A stretch of DNA of 64,000 nt from CAIUKV01 sp041659105. GTDB lineage: Bacteria; Actinomycetota; Acidimicrobiia; IMCC26256; PALSA-555. This document shows, piece after piece, positions 8,787 through 16,706 of this stretch. Numbering within the stretch: position 1 is the first letter of the stretch; each line of letters begins with the position of its first letter. A program made the position numbers and the translations under genes. The stretch lies in NCBI GenBank assembly GCA_041659105.1, contig JBAZYX010000003.1, positions 18,960 through 82,959 of the forward strand. Reading direction: 5' to 3'. The notes below the pieces were generated by a model, which saw only the letters and a program-made list of their open reading frames with translations, was not told the DNA's origin and made no database searches.

Positions 8787-9947
8787 ATGAAGACCCTGGG
8801 GCCGCTGCTGCCGGCCGACGAAGCGCTGAACCACCAGATCGTCGACACCTTCGCGTCGGTCGGGCAGACCGACCGCACGTGGACCGAGAAGATCTGCGCC
8901 CAGGCGTGCGCGCGAGACGGGTCGATGCAGCTCGCGTTCGGGCTCGGGAAGTACACCAACCGCGGGGTGATGGACGGGTACGCCGGCGTGTCGCGCGGCG
9001 GGGAGATGTGGGTGGTGCGGGCGAGCCGCACGCTCGCGCCCGACCCGGGCACCACCTCGGTGGGGCCGATCCACTACGACGTGCGGGAGCCGCTGAACAC
9101 GGTCCGGTTCGCGCTCGAGCCGAACGACGCCCAGCCCATCGCGTTCGAGTGGATCTTCGAAGCCGTGGTTCCCGCGTGGCTGGAGCACGCCGAGCAGCAC
9201 CGCAGCCGCGACGGGTTCCGCCTCGACGCCGACATCGTCCGCTACCACCACGCAGGGATCGCGCACGGGTGGGTCGAGGTCGACGGCGTCCGCACCGAGT
9301 TCGACACCGAGGAGTGGGTGAGCACGCGCGACCACTCGTGGGGCGTGCGCTACGGCGTGGGTGCTCCGCTGGAGGACGTCGAGGCGCCGCCCCGTCCGAC
9401 CAACGTCGGCATCACCGTGAACTGGAGCCCGATCGTGTGCGAGCGGCCCGACGGCTCGCACTACGCGCTGCACTGGTACTACCAGCACCACGCGGTGGGC
9501 GGGTACTCGTCGACCGAGTTCCAAGGTGGCGTCGAGCACCCCGACGGCCGCAAGGACCACTTCGTCTCGGTGGAGCCCGAGTACGAGGTCGACCCGGCGA
9601 ACCGCCGGTTCCGGCGCGCCGTCCTCCCGTTCACGATGGCCGACGGCTCCACCCGGCCGATCACGGTCGAGAAGCTGGGCGACACCGGCTTCCCCCTCGG
9701 CGCCGGCCTCTACTTCGGACTGGAGGGCAAGTACCACGGCCAGTACCGCGGCGAGCTCGCGGTCGAGGGCGAGCACGTCGCCGACTGCACCGAGCCGGCC
9801 GCGGCCCGGCGCCTGCACCAGCTCGTCGACAACGTCGTGCGGGTCGAGGACCCGGTCGGCGGCGGCGTGGGCGTCGGCAACCTCCAGACGATGTTCATGG
9901 GCCCGCTCCCGGAGATGGGGCTCGACGAGGCGTCGTCGTTCGCGTAG
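8787..9947 (+). CDS. Conserved hypothetical protein, probable beta-barrel (AttH/tocopherol cyclase-like)
   Basis: 386 residues, no signal peptide and no membrane segment. The sequence is rich in beta strands and aromatic residues (FEWIFEAVVPAW, DHSWGVRYGVG, YALHWYYQHHAVGGYSSTEFQGG). The tandem lipocalin-like strands with a HSWG motif resemble the AttH / carotenoid hydratase / DUF7064-type fold seen beside steroid and terpenoid catabolic genes; this is a fold-level guess. GGAAAGAGAG upstream is a loose ribosome site for ATG 8787. It stands alone between a palindrome and a convergent dienelactone hydrolase gene. Confidence 0.7.
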   Translation: MKTLGPLLPADEALNHQIVDTFASVGQTDRTWTEKICAQACARDGSMQLAFGLGKYTNRGVMDGYAGVSRGGEMWVVRASRTLAPDPGTTSVGPIHYDVREPLNTVRFALEPNDAQPIAFEWIFEAVVPAWLEHAEQHRSRDGFRLDADIVRYHHAGIAHGWVEVDGVRTEFDTEEWVSTRDHSWGVRYGVGAPLEDVEAPPRPTNVGITVNWSPIVCERPDGSHYALHWYYQHHAVGGYSSTEFQGGVEHPDGRKDHFVSVEPEYEVDPANRRFRRAVLPFTMADGSTRPITVEKLGDTGFPLGAGLYFGLEGKYHGQYRGELAVEGEHVADCTEPAAARRLHQLVDNVVRVEDPVGGGVGVGNLQTMFMGPLPEMGLDEASSFA

Positions 9948-9971
9948 CCGGGCGACGGAGCGGGCTGCGCC

Positions 9972-10613
9972 TCAGACGAGGTGCGCGGCGAACAGCCCGG
10001 TGAGCCGATGCCACGCGTCGGTGGCGGCGGCCTCTTCGTAGGAGTCGGAGCCGTCGCGGAAGAACCCGTGGCCCGCGTCGGCGTAGACGACCACGTCGTC
10101 GGGATGGTGCGCCCGCACCGTCTCGATCTCGCGCATCGGGACGTACTCGTCGGTCCCGCCGTAGAGGAGCAGGGTCGGGCAGGTGAGCGCGGCGAGCCGG
10201 CCGCCGATGCCGCTGCCGTAGAACGCCACCGCGCACTGCACGTCGATGCCGCTGGTCGCGGTCTCGTAGGTCAGCCGGCCGCCCATGCAGAAGCCGGTCA
10301 CGCCGATCCGCTCGGCGCCGAGGTCGCGCAGCTGCGCGACCACCTCGGCGATGTCGGTCAGCGCGTCCTCCGACCGCAGCGCCGGGTACTGCTCACCCGC
10401 CCGGGCCGGGTCGGGCCCGCCGAGCTGGTGGAACAGGTCGGGCGCCGCCACGAGGTAGCCCTCGCGCGCCAGGCGCTCGCACACCCGCAGGAGCTGGGGA
10501 CTGATGCCGTTGCCCTCCTGGATCACGACGACCCCAGCGCCCGGGCGGGCGGTCGCGGGGGCGGGACGGGCCAGGAAGTAAGGGACCGGCAGGGCCGGCG
10601 TCGCGTCGTTCAT
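9972..10613 (-). CDS. Dienelactone hydrolase family protein
   Basis: 213-residue alpha/beta hydrolase. GFCMGG holds the nucleophile Cys109, GGTDEYVP the acid Asp, and DAGHGFF the His, completing the Cys-Asp-His triad of dienelactone hydrolases. QEGNG near residue 33 holds the Glu that pairs with the Cys in that family. Such enzymes open muconolactones in chlorocatechol degradation, but many homologs have broader esterase roles. A TACCGT box lies 6 nt before ATG 10613, suggesting a leaderless message. It diverges from the TauD-type gene. Confidence 0.87.
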   Translation of the reverse strand: MNDATPALPVPYFLARPAPATARPGAGVVVIQEGNGISPQLLRVCERLAREGYLVAAPDLFHQLGGPDPARAGEQYPALRSEDALTDIAEVVAQLRDLGAERIGVTGFCMGGRLTYETATSGIDVQCAVAFYGSGIGGRLAALTCPTLLLYGGTDEYVPMREIETVRAHHPDDVVVYADAGHGFFRDGSDSYEEAAATDAWHRLTGLFAAHLV

Positions 10614-10619
10614 GGCGCG

Positions 10620-10625
10620 ACGGTA
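10620..10625 (-). promoter_or_regulatory. -10 box TACCGT, leaderless
   Basis: Six nt separate it from ATG 10613 of the dienelactone hydrolase gene. Confidence 0.5.
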
Positions 10626-10673
10626 GGCCACGGGGACCGGCACGGGCACGGGCCCGCGTGGGAGGATGCGACC

Positions 10674-11489
10674 ATGCCGATCGAGACCGAGCCCCTGTCG
10701 GCGGCGTTCGGGGTCGACGTCCGGGGGGTCGACCTCCACGCCGATCCGGAGCCCGTGGCCGACGAGCTGCGGGCGCTCCTGGGCGAGCACCAGCTCCTGC
10801 GGTTCCGGGCGCCCGACCTGAGCGCCGACGAGCAGATCCGGCTCCTCGCCGGGTTCGGCCCCGTCCTCGACGAGAGCCGCGACGGCTCGGGCTGGACCTA
10901 CGTGTCGAACGTGGAGGACGGCGGGGTGCTCGGCGCGTGGGCCTTCCTGTTCCACTCCGACCTCGAGTTCACCGACGACCCGGTCCGGGTGCTGAGCCTC
11001 GCCGCGATCGAGCTCCCCGAGGCGCCCACGTCCACCCGGTTCGCCAGCGCGGTGCGCGCGGCGAGCCTCGTCGACGCCGACCTGCGGTCGCAGATCACGG
11101 GGCGCACCGCGCTCCACGTCTACCCCCTGCTCGAAGCCCGCGGCGACGAGCGCTACCGGCTGTCCGAGGTCGACGACGGGGCGGCCCGGGCCGAGCACCC
11201 GGTCCTGATGACCCATCCCGTCACCGGCGCCGAGATCCTGTACACGAGCGCGATGCAGACCGATTCGATCGTGGGGCTGCCCGAAGCCGAGAGCGAGGCG
11301 CTGCTCGAGCGCGGTTGGGCCCTGCTGTACGCACCCGACAACGTCTACGAGCACTGGTGGCAGCCCGGCGACCTGCTGGTGTGGGACAACCTCGCCCTCC
11401 ACCACGCGCGCGACGCCGTCTCCGGCCGCCGTACGCTTCGCCGCGTCCCGGTGGGCAACGTCCTCGCCCGCCTCCGCACCAACCCCTGA
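10674..11489 (+). CDS. TauD/TfdA-family Fe(II)/2-oxoglutarate dioxygenase
   Basis: 271 residues. FHSDLEF gives the HxD iron ligands (His94, Asp96), LHHARDAV the distal His near 243-244, and GRRTLRR the Arg that binds 2-oxoglutarate. GVDVRGVDL near the N-terminus is the usual first strand of the family. The predicted reaction is hydroxylation with O2 and 2-oxoglutarate, giving succinate and CO2; the substrate is not predictable (taurine, aryloxyalkanoates, alkylsulfates and others occur). GGAGG 8 nt upstream supports ATG 10674. The amidohydrolase gene follows after 13 bp, so they probably form an operon with the LmbE gene. Confidence 0.86.
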   Translation: MPIETEPLSAAFGVDVRGVDLHADPEPVADELRALLGEHQLLRFRAPDLSADEQIRLLAGFGPVLDESRDGSGWTYVSNVEDGGVLGAWAFLFHSDLEFTDDPVRVLSLAAIELPEAPTSTRFASAVRAASLVDADLRSQITGRTALHVYPLLEARGDERYRLSEVDDGAARAEHPVLMTHPVTGAEILYTSAMQTDSIVGLPEAESEALLERGWALLYAPDNVYEHWWQPGDLLVWDNLALHHARDAVSGRRTLRRVPVGNVLARLRTNP

Positions 11490-11502
11490 GAGGAAGCCGC
11501 AC

Positions 11503-13257
11503 ATGCACGATCTGGTCATCCGAGGGGGGTCCGTCGTCGACGGGACCGGCGCGCCGGCGTTCACCGCCGACGTCGCGGTGAGCAACGGGATCGTCACCGA
11601 GATCGGGCGCGTCGGCGCGGCCCGGCGCGAGATCGATGCCGACGGTGCGGTGGTCACGCCTGGCTTCGTCGACATGCACACCCACTTCGACGGCCAGGCC
11701 ACCTGGGACCCGTACCTCACGCCGTCGTGCTGGCACGGCGTGACCACGGCGATCATGGGCAACTGCGGCGTGGGCTTCGCCCCGGCCGACCCCGCACGCC
11801 ACGAGTGGCTCATCAACCTGATGGAGGGCGTCGAGGACATCCCCGGGAGCGCGCTCCACGAGGGGATGAGCTTCGACTGGGTGAGCTTCGCCGACTACCT
11901 CGACGCGCTCGAGCGGATGCCGCGGGCGATCGAGATCGGCACCCACGTTCCCCACGGCGCCGTGCGCGCGTACGTCATGGGGGAGCGGGGCGCCCGCAAC
12001 GAGGCGAGCACCGCCGACGACATCGCGGCGATGGCCGACATCGTCGCGGACGCGCTCCGTGCCGGCGCGCTCGGGTTCTCCACCAGCCGCACCATGGGCC
12101 ACCGCGCGATCGACGGCGAACCCGTGCCCGGGACCTTCGCGGCCGAGGACGAGCTCTTCGCGATCGGCCAGGCCCTCGCCGACGTGGGCCACGGCGTGTT
12201 CGAGCTCGCACCGGCCGGCACCGGCGGCGAGGCCGCGGGCGACTCGCCCGACGCCCACGAGTCCGAGATCGACTGGATCGTCCGCCTGGCCGAGGGCACC
12301 GGCGTGCCCGTGACGTTCCTGGTGATGCAGTCGCACATCGCGCCCGACCGTTGGAAGTACCAGATGGACGCGTCGCGGCGGGCCCGGGCCGCGGGCACAC
12401 CCGTGTACCCGCAGGTCGCGTCACGCTGCTTCGGGATGCTCGTGGGGCACCAGTCCCGGGCCAACCCGTTCCGCAGCCGTCCCACCTACCAGTCGATCGT
12501 CGACCTGCCCCTGGCCGAGCGCGTCACCCGGCTGCGCGACCCCGAGGTGCGGGCGCGCATCCTCGCCGAGGGCCCGCCGCCCGCGGCGCCGGGCACGATG
12601 GCGGCGCAGATGCAGCGCGGCATGTTCGAGGCGCTGTACCCGCTCGGTACGCCGCCGGAGTACGAGCCCACGGCCGACACGAGCCTGCGGGCGGTCGCCG
12701 AGCGCGAGGGGCGCGACATCGAAGACGTCGCGTACGACGCGATGCTCAGGAACGACGGGCGCGAGCTGCTCCTGTACCCGCTGCTCAACTTCGCCGGCGG
12801 CAGCTACGACGCGCTCTACGAGATGATGACCGACCCCATCACCGTGCAGGGACTCGGCGACGGCGGTGCGCACTGTGGGATCGTGTGCGACGCGAGCATG
12901 ACGACGTACATGCTCTCGCACTGGGTGCGCGATCGGTCGCGCGGGCCGCGCCTCGAGCTCGAAGCCGCGGTGCAGCGGCTCACCGCCGACCCGGCCGCGC
13001 TCTACGGACTCGCGGACCGCGGCGTGCTCACGCCGGGCATGCGGGCCGACGTGAACATCCTCGACTTCGAGAACGTCGGGATCGAGCGGCCCGAGATGGT
13101 GTTCGACCTGCCCGCCGGCGCGGGCCGCATGATCCAGCGGTCGACCGGGTACGTCGCGACGGTGGTGGCGGGGGAGTCGGTCGTCGAGGACGGCGAGATC
13201 ACCGGAGCGCTCCCCGGCGGGCTCGTGCGCGGCCCGCAACCCGTACCGGCCGGGTGA
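11503..13257 (+). CDS. N-acyl-D-amino-acid deacylase family amidohydrolase, copy 1
   Basis: 584 residues. LVIRGGSVVDGTG is the N-terminal beta-sandwich strand, DMHTHFDGQATWDPYL holds the metal-binding HxH, and MGNCGVGFAP the conserved Cys-type metal ligand of D-aminoacylases. DGGAHCGIVCD holds the catalytic Asp and LYGLADRGVLTPGMRADVNILD is the standard C-terminal segment. Family members hydrolyse N-acyl-D-amino acids or cyclic amides; many actinobacterial homologs remain uncharacterised. GAGAGGAAG precedes ATG 11503. Its stop overlaps the LmbE gene (GTGA). It is paralogous to the minus-strand gene 14268-15992. Confidence 0.87.
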   Translation: MHDLVIRGGSVVDGTGAPAFTADVAVSNGIVTEIGRVGAARREIDADGAVVTPGFVDMHTHFDGQATWDPYLTPSCWHGVTTAIMGNCGVGFAPADPARHEWLINLMEGVEDIPGSALHEGMSFDWVSFADYLDALERMPRAIEIGTHVPHGAVRAYVMGERGARNEASTADDIAAMADIVADALRAGALGFSTSRTMGHRAIDGEPVPGTFAAEDELFAIGQALADVGHGVFELAPAGTGGEAAGDSPDAHESEIDWIVRLAEGTGVPVTFLVMQSHIAPDRWKYQMDASRRARAAGTPVYPQVASRCFGMLVGHQSRANPFRSRPTYQSIVDLPLAERVTRLRDPEVRARILAEGPPPAAPGTMAAQMQRGMFEALYPLGTPPEYEPTADTSLRAVAEREGRDIEDVAYDAMLRNDGRELLLYPLLNFAGGSYDALYEMMTDPITVQGLGDGGAHCGIVCDASMTTYMLSHWVRDRSRGPRLELEAAVQRLTADPAALYGLADRGVLTPGMRADVNILDFENVGIERPEMVFDLPAGAGRMIQRSTGYVATVVAGESVVEDGEITGALPGGLVRGPQPVPAG

Positions 13258-13967
13258 GACTCGCGCCGGTCCCCGAGGACTGGTCGCGCGCGCTCGCGGT
13301 CGTCGCCCATCCCGACGACCTCGAGTACGGCGCCGCCTCCGCGATCGCCCGCTGGACCGACCAGGGCAAGTGGGTCGGGTACGTGCTCGCCACCTCGGGC
13401 GAGGCCGGGATCGACGCGCTCCCGCCCGACGAGACCGCCCGGATCCGCCAGGACGAGGAACGACGGTCGGCCGCGGTGGTCGGGGTCGACACCGTCGAGT
13501 TCCTCGCCCACCCCGACGGTCTGGTCGAGCCGTCGATCGCGCTCCGGCGCGACCTGGCCGCCGCGATCCGCAGGCACCGTCCCGAGGTGCTGGTCTCGAT
13601 CCACTCCGGTGAGCGTTGGCCGGGCGGGTTCAACCACGCCGACCACCGCGCCGTCGGCATCGCGCTCGTCGACGCGACACGCGACGCCGCCAACCGCTGG
13701 GTGTTCACCGGGGCCGGTGGCGACCCGTGGAGTGGGGTTCGCTTCGCGCTCTTCGGCGGCTCGCCCGACGCCACCCACTTCGTGGACGTCACCGGCACCA
13801 TCGACCGCGGCGTCGCGTCACTCCGCGAGCACGCGGTCTACCTCGACAACCTCGCCGAGGGCACCGTCGGCAAGGACGCCGATCCGTTCCTGCGCGCCAT
13901 GGCGGCGGGGGCGGGGGCGCAGTGCGGCGTCGATTACGCGGCGACCTTCGAGCTCATCGGCCCGTAG
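13254..13967 (+). CDS. PIG-L / LmbE-family deacetylase
   Basis: 237 residues. VVAHPDDLEYG (residues 17-26) is the zinc-binding HPDD motif and NHADHRAVG supplies the second His pair, the standard LmbE metal site. The family removes acetyl groups from GlcNAc-type substrates, including steps in mycothiol synthesis and in xenobiotic conjugate processing. GTG 13254 overlaps the aminoacylase-like stop. Coupling to an N-acyl amidohydrolase suggests both trim acylated amines, though the substrate is unknown. Its 3' end overlaps the convergent DinB remnant by 14 bp. Confidence 0.85.
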   Translation: MRLAPVPEDWSRALAVVAHPDDLEYGAASAIARWTDQGKWVGYVLATSGEAGIDALPPDETARIRQDEERRSAAVVGVDTVEFLAHPDGLVEPSIALRRDLAAAIRRHRPEVLVSIHSGERWPGGFNHADHRAVGIALVDATRDAANRWVFTGAGGDPWSGVRFALFGGSPDATHFVDVTGTIDRGVASLREHAVYLDNLAEGTVGKDADPFLRAMAAGAGAQCGVDYAATFELIGP

Positions 13968-14250
13968 CCCGCCCGAAGTCCGACCCGGAGATGCGTCCGG
14001 TCACGTCCCAGACGTGGTGGATGGTGTCGTGGACCATGTACCGGGAGATCGTGTCGATCGTGAAGGACGCACCGTCGCTGCGGCGACCGGGCCGGATGGC
14101 GCCGTCGGCCAGCAGCCGTTCCCAGTCGACGACGTTGCCGATCACGAGCTCGGCCACATCGGTCGGCGCGCAGACACTCGCGTCGAACCCGCATTCCGGG
14201 CACGCGCGCTCGACGACCCAGGTCCAGTCCCTGTCGTCGGGAACGATCAC
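13954..14250 (-). CDS. DinB-like protein, internally shortened
   Basis: 98 residues. The start (VPDDRDWTWVVERACPECGFDA) and the end (RRSDGASFTIDTISRYMVHDTIHHVWDVTG) match the two ends of actinobacterial DinB-like proteins with a CPECGFD start, which are normally about 165-175 residues. The central 70 or so residues, including the helix with the first metal-ligand His, are missing, and the join WERLLADGAIRPGRRSDG is in frame. It therefore looks like an in-frame internal deletion of a DinB four-helix bundle. It may be non-functional or a minimal half-bundle. GTG start at 14250, weak ribosome site. Confidence 0.6.
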   Translation of the reverse strand: MIVPDDRDWTWVVERACPECGFDASVCAPTDVAELVIGNVVDWERLLADGAIRPGRRSDGASFTIDTISRYMVHDTIHHVWDVTGRISGSDFGRATGR

Positions 14251-14267
14251 GGGGCTCGCCCAGGCGT

Positions 14268-15992
14268 TCAGGCGGGCGCGGGCTGGGCGCCGCGGACGAG
14301 GCGGCCGGGGCGGGCACCGGTGTCCGCTCCGTCGCGGTGGACCACGGACCCGGCCACCACGGTGGCCCGGTAGCCGGAAGCCCGCTGGACCAGCCGCCGC
14401 CCGCCCGCGGGCAGGTCGTCGACCATCCGGGGCGAGCCCGGGGCGAGCGCGTCGAAGTCGATCACGTTGACGTCGGCGCGTGCACCCGGGACCAGCCGCC
14501 CACGGTCGGCTAGGCCGACCAGGTCGGCGGTGTCTGCCGTCTGGCGCTTCACCGCGAACTCGATCGGGAGCCGGTCGGCGACGGCCGCGTCTCGCGCCCA
14601 GTACGACAGCATGAACGTGGGCATCGACGCGTCGCAGATGAGCGTGCAGTGCGCACCGGCGTCGCCGAGCCCGGGAACGGTGTTGGGGCTCATCAGCATC
14701 TCGCGGGTCGCGCTCATGGTGCCGTCGGCGTAGTTCATCACCGGGAGGTAGAGACGCCCGGTGCCGTCGGCCGCGAGCAGCTCGTCGAGCGCGACGTCGA
14801 ACACCGACCGGCCCGTGCGCTCCGCGATGACGTGGAGGTTGTCGGCCGGGTCGGGGTCGTAGCGCGGCACGTCGCCGAGTGCGAACGCCGCCCCGAACAT
14901 CGTGAGCGGGCTCGATGCCTTCGCGGCCTCGGCCTCGGCGACCACGACGGCCCGGGTCTCGGGGTCGCGCAGGCGGGCCACGCGCTCGGCGAGCGGGAGG
15001 GCCGCGAGCCGCCCGAACGTGGGCGACGCGACGAACGGGTTGATCCGGCTGTCGATGCTCATGATGAGCCCGACCGGGCGCGTGGGCACCTGGCCGTGCA
15101 TCGGCACGCCGTCGGCCACGGCCTGGTCGATCAGGGCGAGGACCCGGCGGTACTCCTCGGAGCGGGCTCCGGGCTTCTGGAGCACCGTGAGCGACGTGGG
15201 CCGGCCACTGACCTCCGACATCGCCCGGATGAGCGCGAACTCGGCATCGAGGTCGTCGAGGTCGGCCACCACCTCGAACACGCCGAGGCCGGTCGCACCG
15301 ACGGCGCTCGCGATGCCGAGCAGCTCGTCGGCCGTCGCGGTGAGCGACGGCGTGTACGCGCCGCTCTTCGACTTGTGGTTGACCGTACGCGACGTGGAGA
15401 AGCCCAGGGCACCGGCCCGGATGCCCTCGGCCGCGAGCGCACCCATGCGGGCGATCTCGTCACCGGTCGGCACCTCGGCGTGGTCGCCGCCGCGCTCGCC
15501 CATGACGTAGCCGCGCAGCGCGGCATGAGGGACCTGCGCGCCGATGTCGAGCGCGTACTGCGCGTGACCGACCGCGTCGAGGTACTCGGGGAACGACTCC
15601 CACTCCCAGGTGATGCCCTCGTGGAGCGCGGTGCCGGGGATGTCCTCCACGCCTTCCATGAGCTCGATCAGCCAGCCGTGCTTGTCGGGTGCCACCGGTG
15701 CGAAGCCCACGCCGCAGTTGCCCATCACCGCGGTGGTGACGCCCTGCCACGACGACGGCGCGATGAGCGAGTCCCAGCTCACCTGGCCGTCGTAGTGGGT
15801 GTGCACGTCGACCCATCCGGGTGCGACGAGCTGGTCGCGCGCGTCGATCTCCTCGCGGCCGGACCCCGGCACCTCGCCGATCGCGGTGATGCGGCCACCG
15901 TCGACCGCGACGTCGGCGCCCTGCAGGGGGCCGCCGGTGCCGTCGACCACCGTGCCGTTGCGGATGACCAGGTCGTGCGTGGGCTGCGTCAT
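14268..15992 (-). CDS. N-acyl-D-amino-acid deacylase family amidohydrolase, copy 2
   Basis: 574 residues, paralog of 11503-13257 in opposite orientation. Conserved blocks are LVIRNGTVVDGTG, DVHTHYDGQVSWDSL (metal HxH), MGNCGVGFAP, LMEGVEDIPGTALHEGI, LGFSTSRTVNHKS, DAGAHCTLICDASMPTFMLSYWARD and VGLADRGRLVPGARADVNVID. The two copies share motifs along their whole length but differ in many residues, so the duplication is old or involved transfer from a relative. ATG 15992 has no clear Shine-Dalgarno; AACAAT lies 6 nt upstream, in a GTGGAACAATG context also found before the gene at 40437. That fits a leaderless start. Confidence 0.86.
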   Translation of the reverse strand: MTQPTHDLVIRNGTVVDGTGGPLQGADVAVDGGRITAIGEVPGSGREEIDARDQLVAPGWVDVHTHYDGQVSWDSLIAPSSWQGVTTAVMGNCGVGFAPVAPDKHGWLIELMEGVEDIPGTALHEGITWEWESFPEYLDAVGHAQYALDIGAQVPHAALRGYVMGERGGDHAEVPTGDEIARMGALAAEGIRAGALGFSTSRTVNHKSKSGAYTPSLTATADELLGIASAVGATGLGVFEVVADLDDLDAEFALIRAMSEVSGRPTSLTVLQKPGARSEEYRRVLALIDQAVADGVPMHGQVPTRPVGLIMSIDSRINPFVASPTFGRLAALPLAERVARLRDPETRAVVVAEAEAAKASSPLTMFGAAFALGDVPRYDPDPADNLHVIAERTGRSVFDVALDELLAADGTGRLYLPVMNYADGTMSATREMLMSPNTVPGLGDAGAHCTLICDASMPTFMLSYWARDAAVADRLPIEFAVKRQTADTADLVGLADRGRLVPGARADVNVIDFDALAPGSPRMVDDLPAGGRRLVQRASGYRATVVAGSVVHRDGADTGARPGRLVRGAQPAPA

Positions 15993-16053
15993 CGCGGCAT
16001 TGTTCCACAGGGTGCGGTCTACGGTGTCCCGGGTCGGATCCCCGGGGGCAGCC

Positions 16054-16650
16054 ATGGACGTCGGAACGGCCGTCACGGCGGCGTGGTCGTCGGGGATCAG
16101 CATGTACGGCGTCGCCGCCCTCCTCGGGATCGCCAGCCGGGTGGGCTGGATCGATGGGCTCGACGTCCTCGGCCGGACCTGGGTCATCGCCCTGATGCTG
16201 GCTCTGTTCGTGGTCGAGCTGATCGCGGACAAGGTCCCGTACGTCGACAGCGCCTGGGACGCGGTGCACACGGTGATCCGGCCGGTGGCCGGCGGCTACG
16301 TGATGACGCTCGCGAACGGCTCGTCGTTCTCGGTCCCGGCCCTCGCGGCGAGTGGCGCCGTCCTCGCGTTCAGCAGCCACAGCGCCAAGGCGTCGACGCG
16401 GCTGGTGGTCAACGCGTCGCCGGAGCCGGTCTCCAACATCGTGGTCAGCGCGGCCGAGGACGGGCTCGTCGGCGTGCTGATGGCGCTGGCCCTCGCGTAC
16501 CCGGCGTTGGCCCTCGTGATCACGCTCGTGCTCGCGGTCGTGTCGATCGTCGTCGCGGTCGTGCTGTTCCGGACCGCCCGCCGCATCGCCCGCCGCCTCC
16601 GAGCCGCGCGCCGAAGCGGACTCCCACCATCCGAGCTCCCGCCCCCGTGA
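16054..16650 (+). CDS. DUF4126 membrane protein
   Basis: 198 residues with a DUF4126-like layout: GISMYGVAALLGIASRVGWI, an ALMLALFVVELIADKVPYVDSAWD segment, then GGYVMTLANGSSFSVPALAASGAVLAFSSHSAKASTRLVVNASPEPVSNIVVSAAEDG and two C-terminal membrane spans. About four to five membrane passes are visible. No function is established for the family. ATG 16054 was chosen over the longer open frame because it begins the conserved region and follows GGGGGCA. The stop codon forms part of the large palindrome 16648-16705. Confidence 0.8.
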   Translation: MDVGTAVTAAWSSGISMYGVAALLGIASRVGWIDGLDVLGRTWVIALMLALFVVELIADKVPYVDSAWDAVHTVIRPVAGGYVMTLANGSSFSVPALAASGAVLAFSSHSAKASTRLVVNASPEPVSNIVVSAAEDGLVGVLMALALAYPALALVITLVLAVVSIVVAVVLFRTARRIARRLRAARRSGLPPSELPPP

Positions 16651-16705
16651 CTGTGTTTGGACGGTTTGTAGGCCCAGGGGCCTACAAACCGTCCAAACAC
16701 AGTCA
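16648..16705. repeat. Near-perfect 27-bp-stem palindrome between convergent genes
   Basis: Left arm starts TGACTGTGTTTGGACGG, right arm ends CCGTCCAAACACAGTCA; the stem is 27 bp with a CAGG tetraloop. It includes the TGA of the DUF4126 gene and ends just before the sulfatase stop. It probably terminates both convergent transcripts, yet it has no downstream U tract on either strand. It shares TGTTTGGACG with the palindrome at 40378-40430. Confidence 0.85.
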
Positions 16706-16706
16706 G

